Of a stretch of 64,000 nucleotides of DNA, positions 24,698 to 32,887 are shown piece by piece; position 1 is the first letter of the stretch, and every line of letters starts with the position of its first letter. Source of the DNA: Actinoalloteichus hymeniacidonis (lineage in GTDB: Bacteria > Actinomycetota > Actinomycetes > Mycobacteriales > Pseudonocardiaceae); contig NZ_JACHIS010000001.1 in assembly GCF_014203365.1 (NCBI RefSeq), forward strand, positions 2,294,001 to 2,358,000, given 5' to 3'. The notes under the pieces are model-generated. The model was not told the origin of the DNA. It saw only the letters and a list, made by a program, of their open reading frames with translations, and made no database searches. Both the position numbers and the translations under genes were made by a program.

Positions 24698-26008
24698 ATG
24701 GACCGAAGAAGCCTGCTGAAAGCAGCAGCTCTGGGGCTTGCGCTGCCCGGAATCGCCTCGCTGACCAGCTGTGCGGGCCCCCGCAGGAGAGGAGCCGTCC
24801 GGTTCGAGGGCTGGGACTACGAGGCACAACTCGTGCAGCAGAACATCGATCGATTTATCCGGATGAACCCGGATGTCGAAGTCGACTATGCGCCGATCAC
24901 CAGTGCCCAGTTCATTCAGAAGCTCACCGCCGAGTTCATGGGTGGTGGCGGTCCCGATGTCCTCTACATGTATGACGACTCGCTGGCCAGTTCGGTCGAG
25001 GCGAGATATCTCCAACCGTTGGACGAACTCGACGGAATCGATGGGGTCTACGACAAGATCTATCCCTCGGTCGCCGAGGCGATGACCTATCAGGGCAAGC
25101 GTTACGGCTTGCCCTATTACACCGATTCGCAGGCTTTGGTCTACAACTCCGACATCCTGGGCCAGGCCGGGTTCGATACGCCGCCGACCACCTTGGACGA
25201 GTTGGAGGAACAGGCGCTGGCGATCAAGGACGCGGGCCTGTTGGAGCATCCGATCGGACTGCCCGCGCAGCTGTCGGACACCGCGTTGATGTGGATCTGG
25301 GCGTTGGTCTACGCCAACGAAGCGGATCTGTTCGACGAGGAGCTCCAACCGGTGATGAACCAGGCCGGTTCGATCACCACCGAGGTCCTGGAGTGGCTGC
25401 GTCGGGTCAGCGCCGACTCGCAGGTGTTGGACCCGGCGTCCGTGCAGACCCTGCCCGTGCCGATGGACAACGCGATGATGGCGGGCCAGTACGCGTTCTC
25501 GATCCAACCCAGGTACTCGCTGCGCAACTACAACGACCCGGCGGTCTCCAACTCGGCGGGTGTCCTGCACCTGGCCGCGATCCCGAGCCTGGACGGTCGA
25601 ACCGAGGGCACGGTCAGCAACTCGCGGATGTACTGCCTCAACCTGGAGACCGAGGTCCAAGAGAAGTCCGAACGCCTGTTGCACTACATGGGTGGCCTGG
25701 ACGACGACGGCGAGCCGTACACGGCGCGGTTCTGGTTTCTGGAACGCGGACTCGGCTACGCCTTCGAGGATCTGGCCGAGGACCCGGAGATCGTCGAATC
25801 CCTGAGCACCTTCGCCGACCCGGAGACCTATGCCTACCTGGCGAGCGTCTCGCGGGCGCGCAGCGTGGTGAAGGTGCCCTGGTACGCGGAGTTCGAGGCC
25901 TCGTTGCAGCGCACCGTGCAACAGGTGCTCACCGGTGACCGCTCCCCGCAGGAGGGCTCGGCCGAACTCGAACGGTCGGCACGATCGCTCGCCCAGCGTT
26001 ACGAGTAG
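24698..26008 (+). CDS. extracellular solute-binding protein, family 1 (sugar type)
   Basis: The 436-residue binding lipoprotein starts with a twin-arginine-like signal (DRRSLLKAAALG) ending in a lipobox with LTSC near residue 24, so it may be Tat-exported and lipid-anchored. The mature part has family-1 features: FIRMNPDVEVDYAP near the start, GGGGPDVLYMYDDS, and YGLPYYTDSQALVYNSDIL. TAGGAGGAG lies 9 bases before ATG 24698, which settles the start. It supplies substrate to the two permeases that follow. Together with the esterases downstream, an acetylated saccharide is a reasonable guess for the substrate. Confidence 0.93.
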   Translation: MDRRSLLKAAALGLALPGIASLTSCAGPRRRGAVRFEGWDYEAQLVQQNIDRFIRMNPDVEVDYAPITSAQFIQKLTAEFMGGGGPDVLYMYDDSLASSVEARYLQPLDELDGIDGVYDKIYPSVAEAMTYQGKRYGLPYYTDSQALVYNSDILGQAGFDTPPTTLDELEEQALAIKDAGLLEHPIGLPAQLSDTALMWIWALVYANEADLFDEELQPVMNQAGSITTEVLEWLRRVSADSQVLDPASVQTLPVPMDNAMMAGQYAFSIQPRYSLRNYNDPAVSNSAGVLHLAAIPSLDGRTEGTVSNSRMYCLNLETEVQEKSERLLHYMGGLDDDGEPYTARFWFLERGLGYAFEDLAEDPEIVESLSTFADPETYAYLASVSRARSVVKVPWYAEFEASLQRTVQQVLTGDRSPQEGSAELERSARSLAQRYE

Positions 26009-26016
26009 GAGGCGAC

Positions 26017-27000
26017 ATGGCCAGCCCCGCTGCCCCGAATCCGGCCCCGGCGAAGCCGCCGAGCGCCGCCGGGCCCCCACGCAAGGGCAAGAAGTCGCTG
26101 CGCTACCGAATCGGCCACGGCGCCAGCGACACCGTCCGCGCCTATGCCCTCAACGCTCCGGCGTTGATCGTGCTGTTCTCGCTGGTCGCCTACCCCATCG
26201 GCTATTCGCTGTGGGTCAGCCTGCACCAGCAGAACCTCAAACGACCGGACGACACCGAGTTCATCGGACTGCAGAACTACATCGCTCTATGGCAGGACCC
26301 GACCTTCCTGAGTTCGCTGCGTACCACCGGGTTCTTCGTGTTGTTGGTCGTCTCGATGACCGTGGTCCTGGCGATGGTCCTCGCGCTGGTGCTTAACGAG
26401 AGTTTCCTGGGGCGCGGCGTGCTGCGCAGCCTCGCGCTGCTGCCGTGGGCGATGCCGGGTGTGGTCAACGGTCTGATGTGGCGGACGATCTTCGACGCCA
26501 ATACCGGGGCACTGAACGGGTTGCTGACCCAACTCGGCCTGATCGACAGCTATCAGGCGTGGTTGTCCTCGCCATCGGGCGCGTTCTTCATGACCGCCTT
26601 CGCCCAGGTGTGGAACACGTTGCCCTTCGCGGTGATCCTGCTGTTGGCCGGGCTGTCGACCATTCCATCGGACCTGTACGACGCGGCGCGGGTCGACCGG
26701 GCCGGGGTGTTCCAGCGCTTCCGGCAGATCACCCTGCCGTGGCTGCTGCATCCGCTGTTGATCGTGTTGATCCTCGAGACGATGAACGCCTTCCGGGCCT
26801 TCGACACGATCTACGTGCTCACCGGCGGCGGTCCCGGCGACGCCACCAGCATCATCGCCGTGCTGAACGTGCGCACCGCCCTGACCTACACCGACTTCGG
26901 ACTCGGCAGTGCCTATGCCTGGGTGATCACCGCGTTCACGCTGGTCATCTCGGTGGGTTATGTCGCGGCGCTCTACCGGAAGGGGAGTTTCGAGGTATGA
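26017..27000 (+). CDS. sugar ABC transporter permease, MalF type
   Basis: The 327-residue permease has six membrane segments. A Pro/Ala-rich cytoplasmic N-terminus precedes LNAPALIVLFSLVAYPIGYS. The EAA loop reads DAARVDRAGVFQRFRQITLP. It forms a heterodimeric pore with the MalG-type partner and lies 8 bases after the binding-protein gene. ATGA overlap joins it to the next gene. Confidence 0.94.
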   Translation: MASPAAPNPAPAKPPSAAGPPRKGKKSLRYRIGHGASDTVRAYALNAPALIVLFSLVAYPIGYSLWVSLHQQNLKRPDDTEFIGLQNYIALWQDPTFLSSLRTTGFFVLLVVSMTVVLAMVLALVLNESFLGRGVLRSLALLPWAMPGVVNGLMWRTIFDANTGALNGLLTQLGLIDSYQAWLSSPSGAFFMTAFAQVWNTLPFAVILLLAGLSTIPSDLYDAARVDRAGVFQRFRQITLPWLLHPLLIVLILETMNAFRAFDTIYVLTGGGPGDATSIIAVLNVRTALTYTDFGLGSAYAWVITAFTLVISVGYVAALYRKGSFEV

Positions 27001-27950
27001 CCACCCCGACGAGCACGCCGCGCTCGGGCGCCACCCGACCGGAGGAGAACCGCGTCCGGACACCGGTTCGCCGTGTCCCGCTGCGCTACCGGGTGCCGTG
27101 GAAGAAGATCGTCGTCTACACGCTGGCCGCGTTCTTCGCCCTGTATCTGGTGCTGCCGTTCTACTGGATCTTCGCGATGAGCTTCATGCGCGAGGTCGAC
27201 GCGATCGCCGTGCCGCCCAACTGGATTCCGCCGCACCCCACCCTCGACAACTATCTGAGCTTCCTGCGGCCGGACGACAGTCAGGCCCTGGTCGGCGGGC
27301 GGGCCATCCGGGAGACACCGTTCGCACTGGGCAACAGCATGATCGTGGCCACCGCCACGGCACTGCTCAACCTGGTCTTGGCCGTCCCCGCCGCCTACTC
27401 GTTCTCCCGGCTGCGGTTCACCGGCGGGAAACTGCTGCTCATCGGCTACCTGATCACCCGGATGGTGCCGAGCATCGCGATCATCATCCCGTTCTACCTG
27501 ATGATCCGGTCGCTGGGCCTGCTGGACACCTACTGGGCCCTGATCATGTCCTACCTGACCTTCTCCCTGCCGGTGACGATCTGGGTGCTCAAGGACTTCT
27601 TCCGCGCGGTGCCGCGAGAACTGGAGGACGCGGCCCGGGTCGACCGGTGCGGCTGGTTCCGCACCATGTGGTCGGTGTTCCTTCCGGTGGCCGCACCCGG
27701 TCTGGTCGCGGCGGCGGTGTTCTCCTTCATGACCGCGTGGAGCGAGTTCATGTTCGCCCTGTTCATGACCTCCACCGAGGCGGCCAAGACGATGCCGGTG
27801 GTGGCGGCGAACTTCGCCACCGACATGAACACCCAGTTCACCCTGATGGCCGCAGCGGGAGTGGTGGCCGTCGTGCCGCCGCTGATCCTGGTGTTGATCT
27901 TCCAGCGGTTGATCGTGCAGGGCATGGCCGCAGGTTCGGTCAAGGGATGA
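26997..27950 (+). CDS. sugar ABC transporter permease, MalG type
   Basis: The 317-residue permease has a first helix VVYTLAAFFALYLVLPFYW and an EAA loop DAARVDRCGWFRTMWSVFLP. Other landmarks are YSFSRLRFTGGK after helix 2 and ARMVPSIAIIIPFYL-like helix 3 (TRMVPSIAIIIPFYL). The ATG at 26997 sits inside the stop of the MalF-type gene. It pairs with that permease and would be driven by the UgpC-type ATPase 47 bases downstream. Confidence 0.94.
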   Translation: MTTPTSTPRSGATRPEENRVRTPVRRVPLRYRVPWKKIVVYTLAAFFALYLVLPFYWIFAMSFMREVDAIAVPPNWIPPHPTLDNYLSFLRPDDSQALVGGRAIRETPFALGNSMIVATATALLNLVLAVPAAYSFSRLRFTGGKLLLIGYLITRMVPSIAIIIPFYLMIRSLGLLDTYWALIMSYLTFSLPVTIWVLKDFFRAVPRELEDAARVDRCGWFRTMWSVFLPVAAPGLVAAAVFSFMTAWSEFMFALFMTSTEAAKTMPVVAANFATDMNTQFTLMAAAGVVAVVPPLILVLIFQRLIVQGMAAGSVKG

Positions 27951-27997
27951 CCCGCCAGATGCACCGACCGGCTCGGACGAGACGAGGAGACGACTAG

Positions 27998-29161
27998 ATG
28001 GCACAGGTCCGATTGGAGCGACTGCGCAAGAGTTTCGGCGACAATGTCGTCGTCGACGACCTCGACCTGACGATCGCGGACCAGGAGTTCCTGACGCTGG
28101 TCGGTCCCTCCGGCTGCGGGAAGTCCACCACGCTGCGGATGATCTGCGGCCTGGAGAAGCTCGGTTCCGGAGAGGTCTACTTCGACTCCGAGCCCGTCGG
28201 CTACCTGCCCGCCAACAAGCGCGATGTGTCGATGGTCTTCCAGAGCTACGCGCTCTACCCGCACAAGACGGTCGAGCAGAACATCGGCTTCGCGCTGCAG
28301 ATGATGCGGGTGCCCAAGAGCGAGATCGGCGAACGGGTTCGCAAGACCGCCGCCTCGCTGGGCATCGAGAACCTGCTCGGCCGCAAACCCAGAGAGCTCT
28401 CCGGTGGCCAGCGGCAACGGGTGGCATTGGGGCGGGCCATCGTCCGCGATGCGGGTGCCTACCTGCTGGACGAGCCGTTGTCCAACCTGGACGCCCAGCT
28501 GCGCGGCGACATGCGGGTGGAGCTCAAACGCCTGCATGCCGACCTGGCCAGGACCTTCATCTACGTCACCCACGACCAGGTCGAGGCGATGACGATGTCG
28601 GACCGGATCGCGGTGATGCAGGGCGGTGTCCTGCAACAATGCGCGCCGCCGGAGGAGATCTACGGCAAGCCGGCGAACATGTTCGTCGCGCAGTTCATGG
28701 GTTCGCCGCCGATGAACTTCTTCACCGGCGGGCTGACCGACGTCGAGGGTCGACGCACCTTCCGCAGCCCGGCTGCCGTGCTGGCGTTGACCGAGGAGGC
28801 ATCGCGTGCCGCCGAGGACTTCCCGGCAGGCGAGGTGGTGCTGGGCATCCGACCCGAGGACGTGATCCTCGGCGAGCCCGGAGATGCGGACGCCGCCGAC
28901 TCGCTACAGGGCACCGTGTTCGTCGCCGAGCCATTGGGCGCCGATGTGCTGGTCACCGTCGATCTCGGCGGCGAACTGATCAAGGCACGGGTGCCCGCGC
29001 CGTTCCGGGTCGGCATCGACAAGGCCGTCCCGGTGCGGTTGCGCGCCGACCGCGCCCACCTGTTCGCCAAAGAGTCCGGTGCGTCGCTGTTCTCCCCGAG
29101 CCAATGGGCGCCGCAGCCGACGCCGATCGCGCCCGCGTCCGACCGGCCCACCGACAGCTGA
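27998..29161 (+). CDS. sugar ABC transporter ATPase, UgpC/MsmX type
   Basis: The 387-residue ATPase has Walker A GPSGCGKST near 38-46, Q-loop FQSYALYPHKTV, signature LSGGQRQRVALGRAI, and Walker B YLLDEPLSNLDA. A C-terminal TOBE domain (LGIRPEDVILGEPG) follows. It energises the MalF/MalG-type permeases. Many actinomycetes use one shared MsiK ATPase, so a dedicated ATPase in the operon is noteworthy and suggests an autonomous importer. Confidence 0.95.
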   Translation: MAQVRLERLRKSFGDNVVVDDLDLTIADQEFLTLVGPSGCGKSTTLRMICGLEKLGSGEVYFDSEPVGYLPANKRDVSMVFQSYALYPHKTVEQNIGFALQMMRVPKSEIGERVRKTAASLGIENLLGRKPRELSGGQRQRVALGRAIVRDAGAYLLDEPLSNLDAQLRGDMRVELKRLHADLARTFIYVTHDQVEAMTMSDRIAVMQGGVLQQCAPPEEIYGKPANMFVAQFMGSPPMNFFTGGLTDVEGRRTFRSPAAVLALTEEASRAAEDFPAGEVVLGIRPEDVILGEPGDADAADSLQGTVFVAEPLGADVLVTVDLGGELIKARVPAPFRVGIDKAVPVRLRADRAHLFAKESGASLFSPSQWAPQPTPIAPASDRPTDS

Positions 29162-29223
29162 GGACACCCCGCCAACCAGCCCGAGTCATCCCGAACGACC
29201 CACACGAACCCGCAACCGACATC

Positions 29224-29247
29224 CCGGCGTGGCCGAGGCCACGCCGG
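29224..29247 (+). terminator. intra-operon hairpin before the esterase genes
   Basis: CCGGCGTGGC-CGAG-GCCACGCCGG is a perfect 10-base stem with a 4-base loop in the 108-base gap between the ATPase and the first esterase. It could partly terminate transcription, or protect mRNA ends so that transport and catabolic genes are expressed at different levels. Confidence 0.6.
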
Positions 29248-29269
29248 AGCGGTGAGGAGGAAGGCGATC

Positions 29270-30241
29270 GTGAACGACACTGGGAGAAGCCGGTCGAGCA
29301 CTCTCGAATCGGCGATCATCGACGTGCCACGCCCGGCGGACTTCGACGAGTTCTGGGCGGAGTCGCTGCGGCTGCTCGACACCGTCGACGCCCGGCCGAG
29401 CTTGAGACACCTACCCGAGCGCTCCACCGAACGAGTCGACGTCTACGAACTGCACTACTCCGGTTTCCACGGGGTCCGCATCGCCGCCTGGTGCACCATG
29501 CCCGCCGGTCGAACCGGTCCGCTGCCCACCGTGGTCCACATACCCGGCTACATCTCCGAACCGTCGATCATGAAGTCGTGGTCGGAACGCGGCTACCTGA
29601 CCGTCGCGCTGGCCCCCCGGGGCAAACTGCGGTCCAACGACCTCGTCAACCCGGGCTATCCGGGTCTGCTGACCGCCGACATCACCGACCGTTTCACCTA
29701 CGCCTACCGGGGTTTCTACCTGGACGTGATCCGCGCCTTGGACGTCGTCGCCGAGCTGGAACAGGTCGATGCCGAACGGATCGGCGTGTGGGGTTCCAGC
29801 CAGGGCGGCGGCCTCGGCATCGTGGCGGCGGCGCTGCGGCCGAACATCGTCCGTGCGTTCGCGGCGGGAGCCCCCTATCTGTGCGGGATCATGGAGTCGG
29901 CGCGGCTCACGCACTCCTATCCCTACGAGGAGATCAACGAGTTCCTCCGCGTTCATCCCGAGGCCGAGGCCGAGGCCACGGAGACCGCTGCCTACTACGA
30001 CGGGATGAACTTCGCCCCGGCCGTGCGGGCGCCCTCGCTGGTGTATCTCGGCCTGGAGGACGACGTCTGCCCGCCGGAGACCGGCTTCGCGGTGTATCGC
30101 GAACTCGGCGGCGTCAAGGAACTGCACACCTATCCGCGTTGCGCCCACGATGCAGGCCTGCGCTGGGTGATTCCGAAGGTGGAGGCCTTCCTCGACGGAC
30201 ATCTGAAGCAGGCAGCCGAGAGGGACGGAGTGAACGCGTGA
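29270..30241 (+). CDS. acetyl xylan esterase (AXE1)-family alpha/beta hydrolase
   Basis: The 323-residue enzyme is of the AXE1/cephalosporin-C-deacetylase family (CE7-like). The nucleophile is Ser177 in WGSSQGG, the acid is likely Asp264/265 in LEDDVCPP, and the base His293 is in RCAHDAG. RGFYLDVIRALD before the nucleophile matches family architecture. It would remove acetyl groups from small sugars or oligosaccharides in the cytoplasm. GTG 29270 has AGGAGG nine bases upstream, so I prefer it to GTG 29252. The next gene overlaps by four bases and is a paralogue. Confidence 0.88.
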   Translation: MNDTGRSRSSTLESAIIDVPRPADFDEFWAESLRLLDTVDARPSLRHLPERSTERVDVYELHYSGFHGVRIAAWCTMPAGRTGPLPTVVHIPGYISEPSIMKSWSERGYLTVALAPRGKLRSNDLVNPGYPGLLTADITDRFTYAYRGFYLDVIRALDVVAELEQVDAERIGVWGSSQGGGLGIVAAALRPNIVRAFAAGAPYLCGIMESARLTHSYPYEEINEFLRVHPEAEAEATETAAYYDGMNFAPAVRAPSLVYLGLEDDVCPPETGFAVYRELGGVKELHTYPRCAHDAGLRWVIPKVEAFLDGHLKQAAERDGVNA

Positions 30242-31107
30242 GCGAGTTCGACGAATTCTGGGCGAGGTTGGACGACGACCTCGCCGCGTTTCCGGCCCGG
30301 CCGCTGATCGAGCCGGTGCCCGCCAAGACGACCGAGCACTTCACCGGCTACGAGATCCGCTTCAGCGGGCTGGACTCCTATCGCCTCTTCGGCTATCTGA
30401 GTGTGCCGACCGGGCCCGGCCCGTTCCCCGCCCTGTTGGAGGTACCCCGGTACGGCAGCGTCAACCACGCCCCGCACTACAACGACCGGCTGCGCTACGT
30501 GGTGTTGACGCCGATGCACCGGGGCCAGCGGCTGGCGGACAGCCCGTTCAAGGCCGCCTACCCGGGATTGTTCGCCCTCGGTATCGAGAACCCGACCACC
30601 TACGTCTACCGGGCGATCCTGGCCGACGTGCTGCGCGCCGCCGAGATCCTGGCGGCCCGCCCGGAGGTCGATCCGCAGCGCATCGGGATCACCGGCGACG
30701 ACCTGGTGCTGACGACGGCGGCCCGTAGGCCGGTGTTCGCCGCGGCGCGGGTGACGGGGCCGTTGTTGCACGACGCCATGGCTCGGCGCAGCACCACGGG
30801 CGAATACCCGCTCGAAGAGCTGAACGATCTGTTGCGGACCACCCCCGAGCTGTCCGAGGCCGTTGCGAGGACCCTCGACGTGTTCGACCCGGTGCACCAC
30901 GCGGGCGCGGTGCGAGCGCGCACGCTGTTCAGCGTCCCCAGCGGCGGTTCCCCGTGGACCGAGAAACTGACCGGCGCGCTCGGGTCCACGTTGGACACCT
31001 ACCGGCTCACCGACGAGGATTCCGCCGACGCCTTCGCAATCGACGAATGGCTGGCGGAACGCCTCGGCGTCGAGCCCCTGTCCCGGTTCATCGCGGAAGT
31101 GCCATGA
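30238..31107 (+). CDS. AXE1-like hydrolase paralogue lacking the catalytic serine
   Basis: The 289-residue protein is clearly related to the preceding esterase (FDEFWARL start, YEIRFSGLDSYRLFGYL, YRAILADVLRAAEIL). The nucleophile elbow reads ITGDDLVLT, with Asp155 where Ser is expected. I also cannot find the late histidine motif. It is therefore probably a pseudoenzyme, or a hydrolase with altered chemistry. It starts at GTG 30238 within GTGA and ends in an ATGA overlap with the next gene, so it is translated as part of a tightly coupled set and is not decaying visibly. Confidence 0.78.
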   Translation: MSEFDEFWARLDDDLAAFPARPLIEPVPAKTTEHFTGYEIRFSGLDSYRLFGYLSVPTGPGPFPALLEVPRYGSVNHAPHYNDRLRYVVLTPMHRGQRLADSPFKAAYPGLFALGIENPTTYVYRAILADVLRAAEILAARPEVDPQRIGITGDDLVLTTAARRPVFAAARVTGPLLHDAMARRSTTGEYPLEELNDLLRTTPELSEAVARTLDVFDPVHHAGAVRARTLFSVPSGGSPWTEKLTGALGSTLDTYRLTDEDSADAFAIDEWLAERLGVEPLSRFIAEVP

Positions 31108-32285
31108 CCCCGGCGGACCCGTACTCGACGGCCGATCCCGACGGTCCGCCGCCCCGGCTGCGGGATCTCGGACTGTCACCGGTGATCAACGCGGCGGCCA
31201 CCCTCACCAAGCTCGGCGGCTCCCGGTTGGCGCCGCCGGTGCTCGCCGCGATGGCCGAGGCCGCCGGGAACTTCGTCGACCTGCCCGAACTCCATCGTCG
31301 GGTGGGGGAGCGGCTGGCCACGGTGACCCGGAACGAGGCGGCCTACGTCACCTCCGGGGCGGCCGCCGGGATGTCCCTGGCCATCGCGGGCTGTGTGACC
31401 GGACTTGATCCGGCGACGCGGGAATCGTTCCCCGCGCGGCGGGGGACACCGTTGCCTGTCGGCTGGCGGAATCGGGTGGCGATCTGTGCCGCGCAGCGCA
31501 ATCCCTACGACTACTCGGTTCGGCAGCTGGGCGTGACCGTCGATGAGTTCGATGCCGACCCTTCCTCGTTAGGTAAGGCGCTCCGTCCCGACACGGCGTG
31601 CGTGCTGTGGTTCGCGGGGGAGCACTATGCGGTGGGCGCACCGGAGTTGCCGGAGGTCATCGCCACGGCGAAGGCCGCAGGCGTGCCGGTGATCGTGGAC
31701 GCGGCGGCGCAGATCCCGCCGGTGTCCGCGCTGTGGCACTTCACCGGCGAACTCGGTGCCGACGCGGTGATCTTCAGTGGTGGCAAGGGTTTACGCGGCC
31801 CGCAGTCCAGCGGCCTGGTGCTGGGCACCCACCGCATCATCGAGGGCACCCGGCTGCACAGTTCGCCGAATCACGCCTTCGGTCGAGGAATGAAGGTCGG
31901 CAAGGAGGAGCTGCTCGGCCTGTTGGCGGCCGTCGAGTGGACGGTGGCCCGGGACGAGACGGCTCTGTTGACGGCGTATGAGGAATCGGTCCGTCGCTGG
32001 GTGGACGGGCTGACCGGGTTCCCCGGCATCCGAGTGGAACGCGGCTATCCCAGCGAGGCGGGCCAACCACATGGCCGGGCGCTGCTCTGGCTCGACGAGG
32101 ACTCGGGTTGGACTCGGGACAGCCTGACCGACGCCCTGTGGCGGCACGACCCGCCGGTCGCGGTCGGCGCGGCCGGTGACGCGGTGGCCTTGAACCCGCA
32201 GCCATTGGATCCCGGGGAGGATCTCGTGGTGCTCGACGCGGTGCGCTCGGTCCTGTCCGCCGGGCCTGCCGAGACCGCGCCATGA
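31104..32285 (+). CDS. SelA-like PLP-dependent enzyme (D-glucosaminate-6-P ammonia-lyase type)
   Basis: The 393-residue fold-type I PLP enzyme is of the SelA/DgaE group. The Schiff-base lysine is probably Lys228 in FSGGKGLRGPQSSG, and Asp199 in VIVDAAAQIPP would hold the pyridine nitrogen. YVTSGAAAGMSLA forms the phosphate-binding loop, and INAAATLTKLGGSR is the family opening. Relatives eliminate ammonia from amino-sugar acids or amino acids to give 2-keto products. A RidA protein follows 37 bases later, which suits an enamine/imine-releasing lyase. SelA itself is unlikely because no selenoprotein machinery is present. ATG 31104 lies in an ATGA overlap. Confidence 0.82.
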   Translation: MTPADPYSTADPDGPPPRLRDLGLSPVINAAATLTKLGGSRLAPPVLAAMAEAAGNFVDLPELHRRVGERLATVTRNEAAYVTSGAAAGMSLAIAGCVTGLDPATRESFPARRGTPLPVGWRNRVAICAAQRNPYDYSVRQLGVTVDEFDADPSSLGKALRPDTACVLWFAGEHYAVGAPELPEVIATAKAAGVPVIVDAAAQIPPVSALWHFTGELGADAVIFSGGKGLRGPQSSGLVLGTHRIIEGTRLHSSPNHAFGRGMKVGKEELLGLLAAVEWTVARDETALLTAYEESVRRWVDGLTGFPGIRVERGYPSEAGQPHGRALLWLDEDSGWTRDSLTDALWRHDPPVAVGAAGDAVALNPQPLDPGEDLVVLDAVRSVLSAGPAETAP

Positions 32286-32322
32286 TCGCGAGACCGCTCA
32301 CTTCGTCAAAAGAGGAGTCACG

Positions 32323-32703
32323 ATGACCTGGAAAGCCATCACCAGCCCCGATCTGCCCGCACCGGCAGGCCCGTACAGCCATGTGATCGACACGGGCACG
32401 CTGGTGTTCACCGCGGGTTTCGGCCCGCAGGACCCGGCGACCGGCGAGGTCCCGGAGGGGATCGAGGCCCAGACCGAGCAGGTCATCGACAACGTCGAGA
32501 CCGCGTTGGCGGCGGTGGGCCTGCGACTGTCCGATGTGGTCAAGACGACCGTGCACCTGGAACGCCTGGACCGGGACTTCGCGGCCTACAACGTCGTCTA
32601 CGCCCGCCGGTTCGCCGAACCGCACCCGGTGCGGACGACCGTCGGCAGCACGCTGGCCAACATCCTCGTGGAGATCGACGCGGTCGCCGTGCGCCCGAGC
32701 TGA
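32323..32703 (+). CDS. RidA-family enamine/imine deaminase
   Basis: The 126-residue protein is of the RidA (YjgF/YER057c/UK114) family, with PAPAGPYSHVID near the start and the arginine-containing RTTVGSTLANILVEID near the C-terminus. RidA hydrolyses reactive enamine/imine intermediates released by PLP enzymes. Its position as the last gene behind a PLP ammonia-lyase fits that use exactly. GAGG precedes the ATG. A terminator hairpin follows. Confidence 0.92.
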   Translation: MTWKAITSPDLPAPAGPYSHVIDTGTLVFTAGFGPQDPATGEVPEGIEAQTEQVIDNVETALAAVGLRLSDVVKTTVHLERLDRDFAAYNVVYARRFAEPHPVRTTVGSTLANILVEIDAVAVRPS

Positions 32704-32719
32704 GGCGGGCCTTCCAGCT

Positions 32720-32755
32720 GATCTCGGTCCCGAGGAGAGGGGTGGGACCGAGATC
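32720..32755 (+). terminator. terminator of the ABC/catabolic operon
   Basis: GATCTCGGTCCC at 32720-32731 and its exact complement at 32744-32755 form a 12-base stem with a 12-base loop. It starts 17 bases after the RidA stop. The 32756-32887 remainder shows nothing gene-like. Confidence 0.78.
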
Positions 32756-32887
32756 GGAGCCCGGGTGGGCGGGCGCCGTCGGCGACGGCGAGGCCGCATC
32801 GCGGACAGCGTGCACGTGGGGGTCACGCTGTGAGACGGCTGCCGGGCGCCGCCCCGCCCACCGGGCACTTCCTCGGGCGTGGCCTAC

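Noticed and set aside
26445-27950. 501-codon version of the MalG-type permease
   Set aside because: The first 184 codons run out of frame through the MalF-type gene. The family start and ATGA overlap place the true start at 26997.
28639-31107. Single 822-codon reading frame spanning the ATPase end and both esterases
   Set aside because: It is the upstream extension of the second esterase frame across two better-supported genes. The real start is GTG 30238 in an overlap.
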